Shown here piece by piece: positions 1-10,815 of a stretch of 64,000 nucleotides of DNA. A program made the position numbers and the translations under genes. Every line of letters begins with the position of its first letter. Position 1 is the first letter of the stretch. Source of the stretch: Gamsiella multidivaricata (Eukaryota; Mortierellomycota; Mortierellomycetes; Mortierellales; Mortierellaceae); the NCBI RefSeq assembly GCF_025024155.1, contig NW_026251749.1, positions 124,001 to 188,000 of the forward strand, written 5' to 3'. The notes under the pieces are model-generated. The model was not told where the DNA came from. It was given only the letters and a program-made list of their open reading frames with translations, and did not search any database.

Positions 1-270
1 CTTGGACACGACGGCCATCCCGTACGCGAGAACACTCCTCTTAAGGACGTCCAGAACCAGGCACAGCAGCAGTCAGCGCTGTACCGCGAACAAATGGCAC
101 GCTATGAAGCCGAGCAGGCGGCTCAGGATTCGAACGGATCGGATGAACAGGAGAATGAAGATTCGCAGAACCAACAAGGTACTCAAGATGTGAATCCTGA
201 AGTTCACGAGTACGTTGTTGAGGGCATGATCCGTAACATGGCACTAGGAGCGTCTGTCTTTCCTCTATAA
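1..270 (+). CDS. 3' end of an unidentified protein (partial)
   Basis: Frame 1 is open from the first base of the window to a TAA at 268-270, giving 89 codons without an ATG at the left edge, so this is the C-terminus of a gene that starts outside. The peptide is hydrophilic and rich in Gln, Glu and Asn (runs such as QNQAQQQSALYREQ and NEDSQNQQGTQDVNPE), which suggests a disordered or weakly coiled tail; it ends ASVFPL. I recognise no domain. The codon use is gene-like and no stop interrupts the frame, but 89 codons at a window edge is modest evidence. Confidence 0.5.
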   Translation, partial: LGHDGHPVRENTPLKDVQNQAQQQSALYREQMARYEAEQAAQDSNGSDEQENEDSQNQQGTQDVNPEVHEYVVEGMIRNMALGASVFPL

Positions 271-871
271 CTCTCTCCAAGTCTGTCATTTTGAATAAAT
301 ACTGTAATATTATGCTTTTAGTATCTATATTATGGGTATAAATTGGTATATGAAGGTCGAGAAGTAAGTGAGAAAAGCGGAAGTGTTTTATTTAGTTTAA
401 TAAGTGTACGTCCAGCTCACTATTAGATTTTATACAAATAAACGCCCAGTCGGTGTGGTGTGTGGACCCACATCGAATGCCCTGCCACGAAAAAAAAAAG
501 GAATTTACATTGGTCTAGCACGTAGCGCATAAGGACCCAGAACAAGCCCTAGAAGCACCACAAGCGGTAGGAACCAGTCCCACCTGGTATTTTGGGGATT
601 TTTAATGTTTTTAAGATTTTTGATTATATCCCAAAGGCCCCAGCGGGCTCTGGGAGCGGCCTCTTTTTTTTTTTGCCTAGAGTCGCGTTTGAGTCGTGTT
701 AACCTTTTTCAGAAAATTAATTCTTTTAATCTAATTATGAGTGCGCTTTATTTGATTTAAGGACCCTGAACACAGTGAGCATGCTAGCACCCCTGTTGTC
801 CTGTCGAGGCCGTCTTCACCATCCTCTTGGCCTTGGTCTTGTCCATCCAAGGACTCTAGCAGAAACGAGGC
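271..871. other. Intergenic stretch, AT-rich 3' flank
   Basis: No gene seen. It begins as the probable 3' UTR of the partial gene (AT-rich, with an AATAAA-like AATAAATA at 293-300). It holds short A runs near 490 and T runs near 664-674. It ends at the decayed transposase and may include its lost 5' part. Confidence 0.4.
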
Positions 872-1746
872 TTGGTCGTTCTACCCGATATCGCAAGTGC
901 TACTGTAACCGATAAAGAATTGGAGGATGCTCTAGCCGCATGGCCGTTTCAAATGGCGGTCAAGCGCGTTCGGATTTCTACCGAATTCATACGCGAAAAA
1001 GGCAGAGATCTTGCGAGGAGAAAAGGTGCGGCGTCGGAGGATCTCAGCTTTTCCAAAGGGTGGCTCGATAATTTCATGAAGCCGCAACGAATAGGATCGA
1101 TCATGTTATATGGGGAGGCCGCAACATCCTCCTATTGCTAGATAATGCGTCTTCGCATATAACGTTAGGATTGATATTCTCAAACGTTGTCATTTTAAAG
1201 TTGACACCCAACACAACTTCTAGGATTCAGCCCACGGATGCTGGGATCATTACCGCATTCAATTGCCGCTACCGACAGCACCAAGCTGAGATTTTGCAAT
1301 CGGCCAAGTGGAGGCGGGCAAGGTTGGAAGTTAAGGATATATATCGAGTCGGTCAGCTTCAAGCCATGACATGGAGCACTAGAGCATGAAACCCGATCAC
1401 CACAGAGGCAATCTGGAACTGCTTTTGACATACTCGTCTCTTTGATCGCGAATAACAGCCCGCAGCACCTCCCATAGTAACCCTCAGCTACGGCATGGAG
1501 ATATTAGGGCAGGCAATCCTACAGCTTGCAGTGCGTCAGCCAATGCCAGTCGCCGAATATCTCAATCCAGAGGAGGAACAAACCCGCGCTCATTACGAGC
1601 TCTCGGACGAGGAACTTTTTGACAGTGCAGCGTTCCTTGAGGACGGAACTGTGACGGAAGAAATAGAGATGGATGAGAAGCCTGCCGCGCTTCGCTTGGT
1701 TTTTAACATGCTGGATGGAGGTGCTGCGATTAGCGGCAGAGGTTGA
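872..1746 (+). pseudogene. Relic of a pogo/Tigger-like DDE transposase
   Basis: Three adjacent open segments in different frames together resemble a CENP-B/pogo-type transposase. The first (872-1141) has the look of the second DNA-binding helix-turn-helix, with FIREKGRDLARR followed by FSKGWLDNFMK. The second holds the end of the DDE catalytic core, with GRNILLLLDNASSH at about 1110-1157 and LTPNTTSRIQPTDAGII after it. The third (1495-1746) is an acidic C-terminal tail with ELSDEELFDSAAF. About 100 residues of the catalytic core, including the first catalytic Asp, are missing between the first two segments, and the frame changes at that junction near 1110. The first segment has no ATG. The element cannot be functional as it stands. 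I did not find terminal inverted repeats or the TA target site. Confidence 0.7.
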
Positions 1747-1899
1747 AACTAGACTACAGTTGGCCAGTTTATCTTGAACTGATTTCTTATCCAGTTATAT
1801 TATTTATTATGTAGATAGAAGTAATTGATAGGTAGCAGTATGCCAAGCTTAAGTAAGGTATAGGAGTAAAAATGGGGAGTGTGATCAACAAGTTTCTGG

Positions 1900-3191
1900 T
1901 CACTTTGACGTCGAGGCCAGCTGACTCTCGAGATGGGCGATACGTTGCTGCAACTGCTCGATCGTGGCGAGATGCTCGTCCTCAGTTCTGGAAGCACGAC
2001 GGGTTGTGAGGTGCGAGGCATGGGAAGGACGACGCATCTCGACGTGGATAGACGGACGCCTGGCATTATGCTCCACGTCGTTGAGTGCATCCGAGTGCGA
2101 ATATTCTGCAAGCATCATTTCGCCATCATGAAGCCTCTCATGTCGCTCGCCACCATAGTAGACCGCATAGTGACCCTCCGGATGATGAGGAGGAGGATGA
2201 TGAGGATGTTGCTGAGACGGCCTTCGAGTGTGAGCAGGAGCGGGTACATCACCCACGGTGGAGGGCGAGTCAGTTGAGGAAGAACTTGAGGGGCGAGTGT
2301 GTTGATCCCCATGCGCAACACGGCCGCTGTGGACGCTCTCCCCTCCCTCCTTCGTGCTGCCTTCGCCCTCGTCCTCATCAACTTCATCTTTTGGGGAGAT
2401 AAAATCAGCAATGGCCATCGACATATCCTGATCCACCACTGCGATCCTCCTCGTCTTGGGGCTCCACCAATGGGTCGGATATCTTCTAGTGATATTGTTA
2501 ACGGCCACGGCAATGACCATCATCAACACGACGCCCAACGCAATCGGACAAAGCACAAACCAATATCCTAGATCGTAGATCGCCTGTCCTCCAGTAACGG
2601 CGATCAGAGCCGAGGCCGACCCCGGCGGATGCACCGTGTGCGTAATCTGCATGGCAAAGAGTGAGATCGAGACCGCGAGAGAGCAGAGCAGCCAGTGCAG
2701 TTTGGCGAATGTCTCTTCAGAGAGGAGATTGAACAGCTTGTAGAGCGAGACACCGATTAAGGCGGACAGGATGTGACCACCGACTAAAGAGAAATGAAAA
2801 AATGTTAACGGCCGAGACAGCGGGAGGGTTACACCGCCTGTGGGGTGGTCAAAGCGATCAATTGCATCATGGAGATGGTGGTGAGTCAGGCCGTTGGGAG
2901 ATGGGGATGTGACCTACCGGCGTTACGAGGTTGGGACAGAGGGGCCTCAATGGCTCCATAGATTAAGACAGCTGAGGCCCCAAAGGAGCCGGTGATGACG
3001 GGGACATTCCTCTCGACGAACCACTGGACATTAAAGCTGAGCAAGGCGATGATGGCTATACCGATGAAGGCACCGAGGAAGGAGGAGAGCAAAACGACGA
3101 AGCGACTGGGTGATGTTGGAGCCATCTTGAGTGTGGAGGGGTCGTAACGCTGGCCCCTCATTTTTGCCACATAGCCCTGGAGGGGTGGCAT
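1900..3191 (-). CDS. HPP-family integral membrane protein
   Basis: Two exons on the minus strand: ATG at 3191 to 2918, and 2783 to a stop at 1900; 385 aa. The 134 bp intron has donor GTAGGT and acceptor TTTAG, and joins SQPRN to AVGGHILSALIG in frame. The N-terminal half has four hydrophobic segments typical of the HPP family, with GSFGASAVLIYG, SQPRNAVGGH and the signature THTVHPPGSASAL. Its transmembrane domain ends at about TRRYPTHWW. The remaining 180 or so residues are a hydrophilic, His/Ser-rich cytoplasmic tail that ends in a short predicted coiled coil (TIEQLQQRIAHLESQL). Bacterial and plastid HPP proteins have been linked to nitrite transport; the fungal role is less clear. A TATTTAAG-like element lies about 180 bp upstream of the ATG. 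Confidence in the family is high, in the substrate low. Confidence 0.87.
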
Positions 3192-5074
3192 GGTGGAATG
3201 AGGTTTGTGATGATGAGTTGAGGAGAGTGGATCAGACCAAGGAATGAGATTCGAGAGTGAGGAACCAAAGAAGGGCAACTGTGACCTGGAGGGGGGGAGC
3301 CAAGCTGGCTTCGGGGAGAAGAAGTAAGAGAGAGAAATAGCGCAGAAGAAAGGCAGGCAGAGCAATTGGGTATTTAAGCGAAGACGGAATAGCGCAGTAG
3401 AGTGCAGTGTCCAAAAAATGGCGACATTGATAAAAAGATAAATTGTTTCTCCGATCTACTTATCCATTATCCTGTACACAGGGACAAGGATCGCCATCTT
3501 GGACTGTGAAGGATTCCTGTGGAGAGATAGAAAGAGATACAGCGATGGGCGCACTTGCACGAACCAGCAACGTTGCCTTGGAAGACAGGAGTTCATCTCC
3601 TGCGTCCCTAACCATCCTATCCCTTCCACACGAATGCATCCATCCGCGTGTAAAAAGGAGTGAAGGACAATCTAAACCCAGGTCTTGTCAATGGCAGTGA
3701 GGGTAAAGAAACAACTTGGACACAAGCATACACGCTAATGTCTTTCTTGAGTAGTCCTGTCCCCCAAGCCGGCAAAATTAAAAAGCCATCATACAGCGCG
3801 TTAGTGAACAAACATTATGTGGGTACAAAACAACAACTCGCCGTAGTTGACGCGACTAGCGAATCCTAGTCGACTGCAACAAATCTCGCTTGGGCAACTT
3901 AACGATCTTTATCTCTCTTTTACAAAAAAAAAAAAAAGAAGTGTTGGGATGGTGATCGGCGTTAAGTTGGTTTGTCGCAGCGACATTATGTGATAGAATA
4001 GCATGCTAGAGTGTTTAGACTTCATCTTTGCAGACAGGCGACCTGAATAGCGCGCCTTGGACACGGCAGCGATCCCACTACCGTGTGCCATCTCTTTAAA
4101 ACCACCCTTTATACGATAATTCCTAGCCACCGAACAGAAGAGGGAAAGAGGACAAGAGCAACGAGCAAGCATGGCGACCCATGCAGAGTCACGCTAGGTA
4201 GGTGCTGCTGTTTAAAGTAACGCGTAGCAGCAAGTGGTCTTCATTGCACCAGCTCAGGGCTGACCTGCTTCGCATACCTGTACACTACAATGCACCGTCG
4301 TCAAAGATATATCTCCATGTCTATATGCGAGAAACGGGTCCAAAGTATCCTTTTAGTGTCTATACGGATACGGATTATGCTGAATATTGGTTCCAAATAG
4401 TACTCCAGTTCGACCTGCATTTGTCTTGCATTCATGAATATTTTTATCCGCTTTGCGTTCAGTTCATGCACTCCACCGTTGCAATTCATCCCACGCGAGG
4501 CAAGGAGCTCGTGTTCTGTTTCTATATGGTTATATAAGACCCGCAGTGATAAACCAAAGAGGTCGTGTCATATGGAGCAGGTGCCATTCTGTCTGGCTGG
4601 CGCTAATTGCAGCCCTCCCAAGATTTCAGGCGTTCAAAGATGCATCCAAATGAAGGACTCTATTACTGTTTCTTTTGAAGCCTTCTTTGCCACAGAGAAG
4701 TCCCCGTGCTATGGATGATCGAGTCGCGCACTTCCACGTAGCGTGGCACGATCGTTTAATGTGTACTTTATGGGCACGAGCAAAAAAAAATAAAAAAACA
4801 GGGCTATCGTGGGCAAAGGAATGGCTGTATGGCTCACAGCCCGCGCCCAGGTAGGCTCACTGCGTGGGTGTGGGGGATGACAGAGAAGGTTCGCTGTTTG
4901 GACCGCTGTGTTTGTGTTCCTTGTCTTTTACCTGCTTTCCCATCTCCATCCTTCATCATCATCATCCCCTACATTTGACACATTCCCTCCTCATCCCTCT
5001 CTTTCTCTCTCTCTCTGTCTCTCTCTGTTACTTGGTCGCCCCTACCTAATCTCACTACTATATCCGCAATCATA
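3192..5074. other. Intergenic region between divergent HPP and Sec2-like genes
   Basis: No convincing gene. It should carry the promoters of the HPP gene (leftward) and the Sec2-like gene (rightward). A run of A lies near 3925-3937. Just before the Sec2-like ATG is a pyrimidine-rich CTCTCT stretch (about 4990-5030), a common feature of strong fungal 5' UTRs. Short open frames on both strands (for example 3909-4172 and 4202-4537) show no domain and no splice structure. Confidence 0.4.
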
Positions 5075-7458
5075 ATGACTGAAGCCCCAATGCACCCGGC
5101 TCCCGAGCCAGTCAGCAAGGATGTTACCGCAAAGGATATCGCCAACCTGTACTCCCGCATCCACAACCTCATCGAAACCGTCAAGGAGCCCCAGCAAAAG
5201 GCCTCTGCTGCCCTAAAGGAACCCACCCCTACAGATCCCACGGCCGCAACCTCTGGTGCCAATGGACATGGTGTCGCTGCAACTCCTGGCGTCAACGGTT
5301 CAGGTACAGCACAAGAAAAAAATTATCATTTGATTGGTTCTGTGGAGTGTTTTACTTTTCTTCTGCACGCCTTTCTTGTTCTTCCCCCGCGTGCAAAAAC
5401 AATGCATACAAAAATAAACCTTTTTTTCATATGCAAGAAAGGGCGGAAGAGGGCAAAAGGCAACAGACTCATCATCAATGGCGAGGAGGGAGCATCCTCA
5501 TCTTCATCCTGCTGGTGGGCTGTCTCATCTGCCCACGGGAATACTGTCTGAAGTACCACGATAAAGTTTCCACTTGCTCGTCGGCTTGTGACAATCCACG
5601 TCGACACTTGAACACAAGGAGTCTACACAAGAGAGCACAAACAACACTGGCGAAGAGGCGAAGAGGGCATCGGCCGTGTGTGGATTAATAACGCAGGAAG
5701 GGGTGATGATGGAGGAACACAAGTCCTTGTATGGCTACATGAAAAAAAAAAATAATTGAAAGGCGTCCTTCAATTGACCAGTGTTTCCCTACAAATGAAT
5801 ATCTAGCGCCGAGCGACGACACTGCCACCACCACAGCAAACAAGGACCAGGATGAAGTTGTACTGATCGATGGCGAGTGCCCTTGTCATAGAGTCTGCGC
5901 CAACCTCGCCACACGCGCGTGTGGACTCTGCGAGCGCATTATCCCATCATTGGCTGAGGCACATAACGAACGTACTCTGCTTCTGGAGGACCTTGAGCAG
6001 ACCAACATCCGTTTGGCAGAGGAGCAGAAGCGTGCGTCGACCGAGGCAATTGATGCAGAAGTCTTGCGCAAGAAGGTCGAGGATCTCGAGGATGCCTTGG
6101 ATGCAAAAACTGACGACTACTTGAGTGCTCAGCGCGACCTGGCCATTCTGAACGACAAGTACGTAGACGAGATCGAGAAGGTCGCTGAGCTCCAGCACGC
6201 CAAGGAGATGGTCGAGGGCGAACTGGAAGAGCTGAGTCGCACACTGTTTGAGGAGGCCAACGGCATGGTGGCGTCGGAGGCCAGGGCAAGACATCAGCTC
6301 GAGTTAACGCGTAAGCATCTGGAACTCGAGCTTAAAGACGCTCAGGAACGCCTTGCGGCCGAGACTTCTCAGCTCAAGGAGCTCAAAACAAAGATGGAGG
6401 CGATGATGGACACGCAGCCCCAGAGCAAACGCTCATCGACAGATCCTGCGAGCGGCAGCGTCGATCTCGGTCAACTATTTGGTCTGAACAAGATTTCTGT
6501 GCCAGAGCCCTTGGCAGAGGAGCCCGCTACGACCATTGCAATTGATGGACATTTGATGCATGAGTTCAAGGAGTTTGTGGCTCAGAGTTCGACGGTTCGT
6601 CTGGCTAAGATTCACAGCCTGCCATTCATGCGACATTGCCAGGATGAGGATGTGGAGCCATGCCTGCGTTTCGGATCGAACCCCAGGATTTCGGCCAGAA
6701 AGCTTACGGAGGGCATCTGCACCAACACATGCTATATTGAGGAGGCCACACCAGAACAGGTCAGGGAATACGAACGCATGGTCCAGGCAGCACAGCAGCC
6801 TCCTTCGCCCGCTCGCAACTCTGTCACCAACAAGAATCTGCTCTGGGAGCGTCTCCAGACCCAGTATGCCCTGTACCAGGCCCCTAAGGGCGGTTGCCAG
6901 ACCTGTGGTCGGTCCGGTCCTCTGACCCACCGCTACCGCCTCGCGACCTCGGACGAGTGGAACTTTATCGACCGGTTCTGTCGCGACCGCATTGTCGCTG
7001 CCTGTGAATTTTATATTTTCATCCGCAACATTCGGGCTGGATTGTACTCGACACGCACGATTGAGGATCTCTTCTCAGAGAGTCTTCGTCTCCGTCTCCA
7101 GATGTTCTACGCCCGTGCGGGAGTGCTTCCCATTATGTTGTCAGAGCTCGGAGTGTCGTCGCAATCGATCGGAAACATGGGTCCTTCGGAAGAATGGCCT
7201 GAGGGCGCCCAGGTAGAGGATGGAGAGGAGCCGGAATCGGCCAAGGTCTCGCTGGAGAAAAAGGCTGCAGTCGCACCAACTGCAGATGAGGTAGAAGAGG
7301 CACAGCCTGTTGCTGAGGAATCAAAGATCGAGACGGCGACTGCGGCTGCGGTGGATGGGAAGACCGTGACGGCGACCTTGGCTTCGGCTGGACCCGAGCC
7401 AACCAACCCCTGGACTACGGAGGAGAAGGATGCTATGGCGGCAGCGGCAGCGCATTAA
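5075..7458 (+). CDS. Sec2/Rabin-like Rab guanine-nucleotide exchange factor
   Basis: Two exons, 5075-5303 and 5807-7458, 626 aa. The 503 bp intron (donor GTACAG, acceptor ATCTAG) is long for this window but joins the frame cleanly. Residues about 125-270 form a long coiled coil with the Sec2 signature (VEDLEDALDAKTDDYLSAQ, ELEELSRTLFEEANGMV), the part that opens the nucleotide pocket of Sec4/Rab8-type GTPases during polarised exocytosis. The C-terminal half (SSTVRLAKIHSLPFMRHCQ, EDVEPCLRF, LWERLQ, DRFCRDRIVAACEFY) matches the conserved region downstream of the coil in Sec2/Rabin3/Rabin8 proteins. Odd feature: a compact cysteine cluster at residues 101-118 (CPC, C107, CGLC) directly before the coil could bind zinc. 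A polyadenylation signal follows at 7635. The family call is firm; the exact GTPase partner is inferred. Confidence 0.88.
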
Positions 7459-7634
7459 AGTGCTTTTTGTGTGTGTGCGTGTGTGTGTGTGTTTTTTAGC
7501 CCGTTCTTCTTTTTTTCAAAATACCAACGTAGACGTTTTTCTTCTTTGTTGCTGTTGTCGTTGCAGATCGCATGGCTATTTATCGGCGGCGCTTGTTGCC
7601 AGTTATACTTTTATATGCATAAGAAAAATATTTT

Positions 7635-7640
7635 AATAAA
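7635..7640 (+). terminator. AATAAA polyadenylation signal of the Sec2-like gene
   Basis: AATAAA about 177 bp after the stop codon, preceded by a GT-rich tract at 7466-7490. This is the expected form of a fungal 3' end, though not proof of the cleavage site. Confidence 0.5.
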
Positions 7641-8457
7641 ATGCATATCTTGATACCATTGTGCGTTCGTGCTGTGCATGGAAGACTGACCTTGCAAAAA
7701 CAGGGCTGAATGTGGACGCGGTTCCGCACGCGATCTTCCAAGCCTTAATAGTCTCAGATATTTTGGAGACGATGAGTGCCCCATACGACCAGAGTTGTGA
7801 GCGAAGCTGTAAATGCGGCTAGACACTCCTAATTATGATCTAATACGTTGCTCCCTCCCCTTTCCTAAATTGTAATCCAGGTCGCTTTTATCCTATTTTT
7901 TTTTGACGACCTGTATGTGGTTACGTGGATGGCTGAAGCCGATAAATGGATGACTTCCTGTTAAGACCATGTTCCAAGGCGTGGCTGTCCTATCTGCCGG
8001 CTTTTCGCATAGAGTCACTTTGCCAGCATAATCGCGGCACAACTCCATTCTGCGAAGGATCCGCAGCCATAGAAATCATTACACGTTAGTGCATGCTTCT
8101 GCATGTACGCCGTGTATGCTCTATAGCACCCCACAGAATTTGATCCGCGACCTGCGATCACTCAAACCTCAGCCGCAAGTAATGGCGGAAAGCATTTATG
8201 TACCTTGTTTTATTTACCATCATGTCCATACGTATCACTTTTTTTTTTTTCTCCAATATCAATAAGTGTGTACTATGAATACGCGGCCAGGAATATTAGT
8301 CAGCTTTGAAAGATACCGTAAGAGCCTGACCAACTACAGCTCCCCAGCTACTGAACAGTTAAAGATCTGCATGCCACACTGCTGAAGCTGAAATCGGGAA
8401 AGTAAATATCAGACGCAGCTTTATTTTATTTTATCTTACCTTGTTTTATTTTTTATT
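7641..8457. other. Convergent intergenic region
   Basis: Lies between two convergent genes and holds their 3' flanks. There are T runs near 7888-7903 and 8240-8250, and an AT-rich TTTTATTTTA repeat near 8421-8460. Nothing gene-like was seen. Confidence 0.4.
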
Positions 8458-10263
8458 TTAACAAGCTGGAACCCAACGATAACGATATTCATGCTTCACC
8501 GCCTCTAGGCATCCTCCTCGAGCCGAATCATGTGCCTGTTCGGGAGGCCAGTTGTAGGGTCGTCTCCGGGCGTACCCCCCGAACCACATCACATCCCAGT
8601 CCGAGGAGCCCGGGAACAACGCCTCCTTGTGCTCCTCGACCGCTGCAGATACCCGATTATACGTTTTGTCTTCATCCGCCAGCAACATAAACCAGAGAGT
8701 CATCTTCCGAAGGTTTGGAGCGAACGAAAAGTCCTGTGCGATTTCGAAAGTCGATGCCTCACCCCTAAAATCCAGTAAAAGGAGGGATGTGAATGAGCAC
8801 AGTCGCTCCCTGGTCAGCTGCTGCTCTTCAGGCATGTACAGCTTGAGCGGAGAGCAGAATTCGATCGGTTGGATGGCGATACTGAACTTTTCCAGTACCT
8901 TGGCACATGGCCAGGGCTTGCTGCCTGTGAACAGATGGATGGTTCTTGCCATTGTTGATAATAGGTTCAAGCTGCGTAAAAGCGCGTAGTTCTCGAGGAT
9001 TAGGATGGCGCTGCTGCTGGTGGTCAGGCCACATCCTCCAAGCTCGAGATCGACGAGACTATGTGGCGCTGAGAGTGTTGAAGGAGGGAGACGCGCCAAT
9101 TCACTAAGGGCCAAGTCGCTGAAATCCGAGTGCTTGAGAGAGACCGTTTGCAAATGACGGTCGTTGACTCGCATGAACTTCTCGAATGCCACGCTCGGTG
9201 AGTATGGTATGCGCGTGATATCGAGCAGCTTGAGATTTGGACACGACTCTGATAGAGCATTGAGAAGCTCCGCACCTCCAGTAACAGGTATGATTCTGGC
9301 GTTATATCGGCTCGCTGAAGGAGTGAAGTCGATTTCGACACGTTGCATGTTGGTACGATCCGAAAGGATACAGTACCATCCCCAGGGTAAGATAGTGCCG
9401 CAGCCCAAGAATTTGATGGTGTCGAAGTTAGGGATGTGCTGAAAGAGGCGGCGGATCCAGGGCCCCGCTCGCTTGAAATCGTCCGCTTGGAATAGGCACC
9501 GCTCCACCTTCTGATGATCGAGGGACAGGGACTGAAGGGAAGAGTTCGCCCATTGGCTTTCGTTGGCCTTGACCAAATCCGTGTATTTCTTGGAATCCGT
9601 GAATTCCTCGACAAGGGTACTCGCCCTTAAAACCAGCGATTTGAGTTTCCGGCAGGACTTGAGCATGAAGGGGACGTCGTCAATGCGAACCTCGGTAGGG
9701 GATACCCACGCAAGACCTCTTAGATTCTGGAGACTTGCCAACGCGGTCATCCGGCATGCCAAAAAACTCCTCAGTAGCAATTCTCAGGAGATGTGGAGGA
9801 CTCGAAGCTGAGAGGCGGGCTCGGCAATCTCCTGAAGTTGCTGGGTGCTCAAGGAACCAGTGTGGCCAAGTGTCAGTGAATGCAGGTTTTTCATATGGCA
9901 GATCAGATGAACAGCGTTTCTCGGCTGCAGATCTCTGGTCTCCAGAATCCTGACATGCTGGCCGTAGATCTGGAGCTTGGAAAATCTACGGGTCGGGCTG
10001 TGCTTCTTGATGAGCAGGTATGAGTGGGCATAGGGGGACCAAAGGGCGTTCCAAGCATGGTTGACACGTATGACAGCCCTCAATTCGTCCTTGGCCAGGT
10101 AGCTGGCGATTTGCCGCACGAGGTCTGGAGCCGAGAAGATCGTTTCCTGGAACAATCCTGGGACCGCAATGTCGACCGGGCCGTTCTTGGTCCTCCTGTG
10201 TCGCCTACCTGCATGGTGAGTATTTGGAGCAGGGGCTCGAGCAACGTTGGAGACACTGGGCAT
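8458..10263 (-). CDS. F-box/LRR protein gene interrupted by an in-frame TGA
   Basis: One open frame on the minus strand of 602 codons from ATG at 10263 to TAA at 8458, broken only by a TGA at 9784-9786. The first 159 residues hold an F-box-like motif (IFSAPDLVRQIASYLAKDEL, then NHAWNALWSPY), which would bind Skp1 in an SCF ubiquitin ligase. The part after the TGA (about 440 residues) is a run of leucine-rich repeats (LKLLDITRIPYSP, SLVDLELGGCGLTT, LLRSLNLLSTMA) that would select the substrate. The two halves are in the same frame and read through smoothly, so one nonsense change has split one gene. An intron removing the TGA would need a poor donor (GTTCCT or GTCCTC) and would cut a leucine-rich repeat. 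It may be a recent pseudogene, a polymorphism or a sequence error. Similar F-box/LRR genes are very numerous in Mortierellaceae. Confidence 0.75.
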
Positions 10264-10815
10264 GTGCGAGGAAGTTGCAGTTGAAGAGAGGGAGGTGAGG
10301 AAGAAGCGTTGGCAGTGAGTGTGTGAGGAAGAGGCCAGACGAAGTGAACGATGCCTATTTATCGGGAAAAAAATGGTGGCAATGGACGGGACGCAAACAT
10401 TAGCCTTTTGTTAGAGAACAGAGTAGACAGTTACAGACTTCGTATGCACACCCGCACGATCCGACTCTGTGGGACAATGGGCTAATTGGTGAATGGGTTG
10501 CACATGTGCAACCGCTGGGGTTATCGGCTTCGACTTCGCCGTGCAAATGTATGGCAGTGGCTACAGCACCGCGAGAAGGGGTCGATCAAGCACCTCGTTT
10601 GTAAAAGCAGCTGTGGTGATATTCATAACAATGATACATCGCAGAACCAACGCTCTTTATTGATTGCTCATCGACACGTATCGTACAAAGTGAAATATGA
10701 TTTACAGAAAACAACAAAAGGAATTAAAGGGTGCAAACATCGAGAACATCGAGGGGTATTAGGCAACAAATGAGGAGGGGTATTAAGTGGGTAGGAAACA
10801 ATATCATAGAAACAC
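10264..10815. other. Intergenic region upstream of the F-box/LRR gene
   Basis: Holds the promoter of the leftward F-box/LRR gene and the 3' flank of the Met30-like gene. A minus-strand AATAAA lies at 10656-10661, about 155 bp beyond the Met30-like stop, and is a plausible polyadenylation signal. No other gene was seen. Confidence 0.4.
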
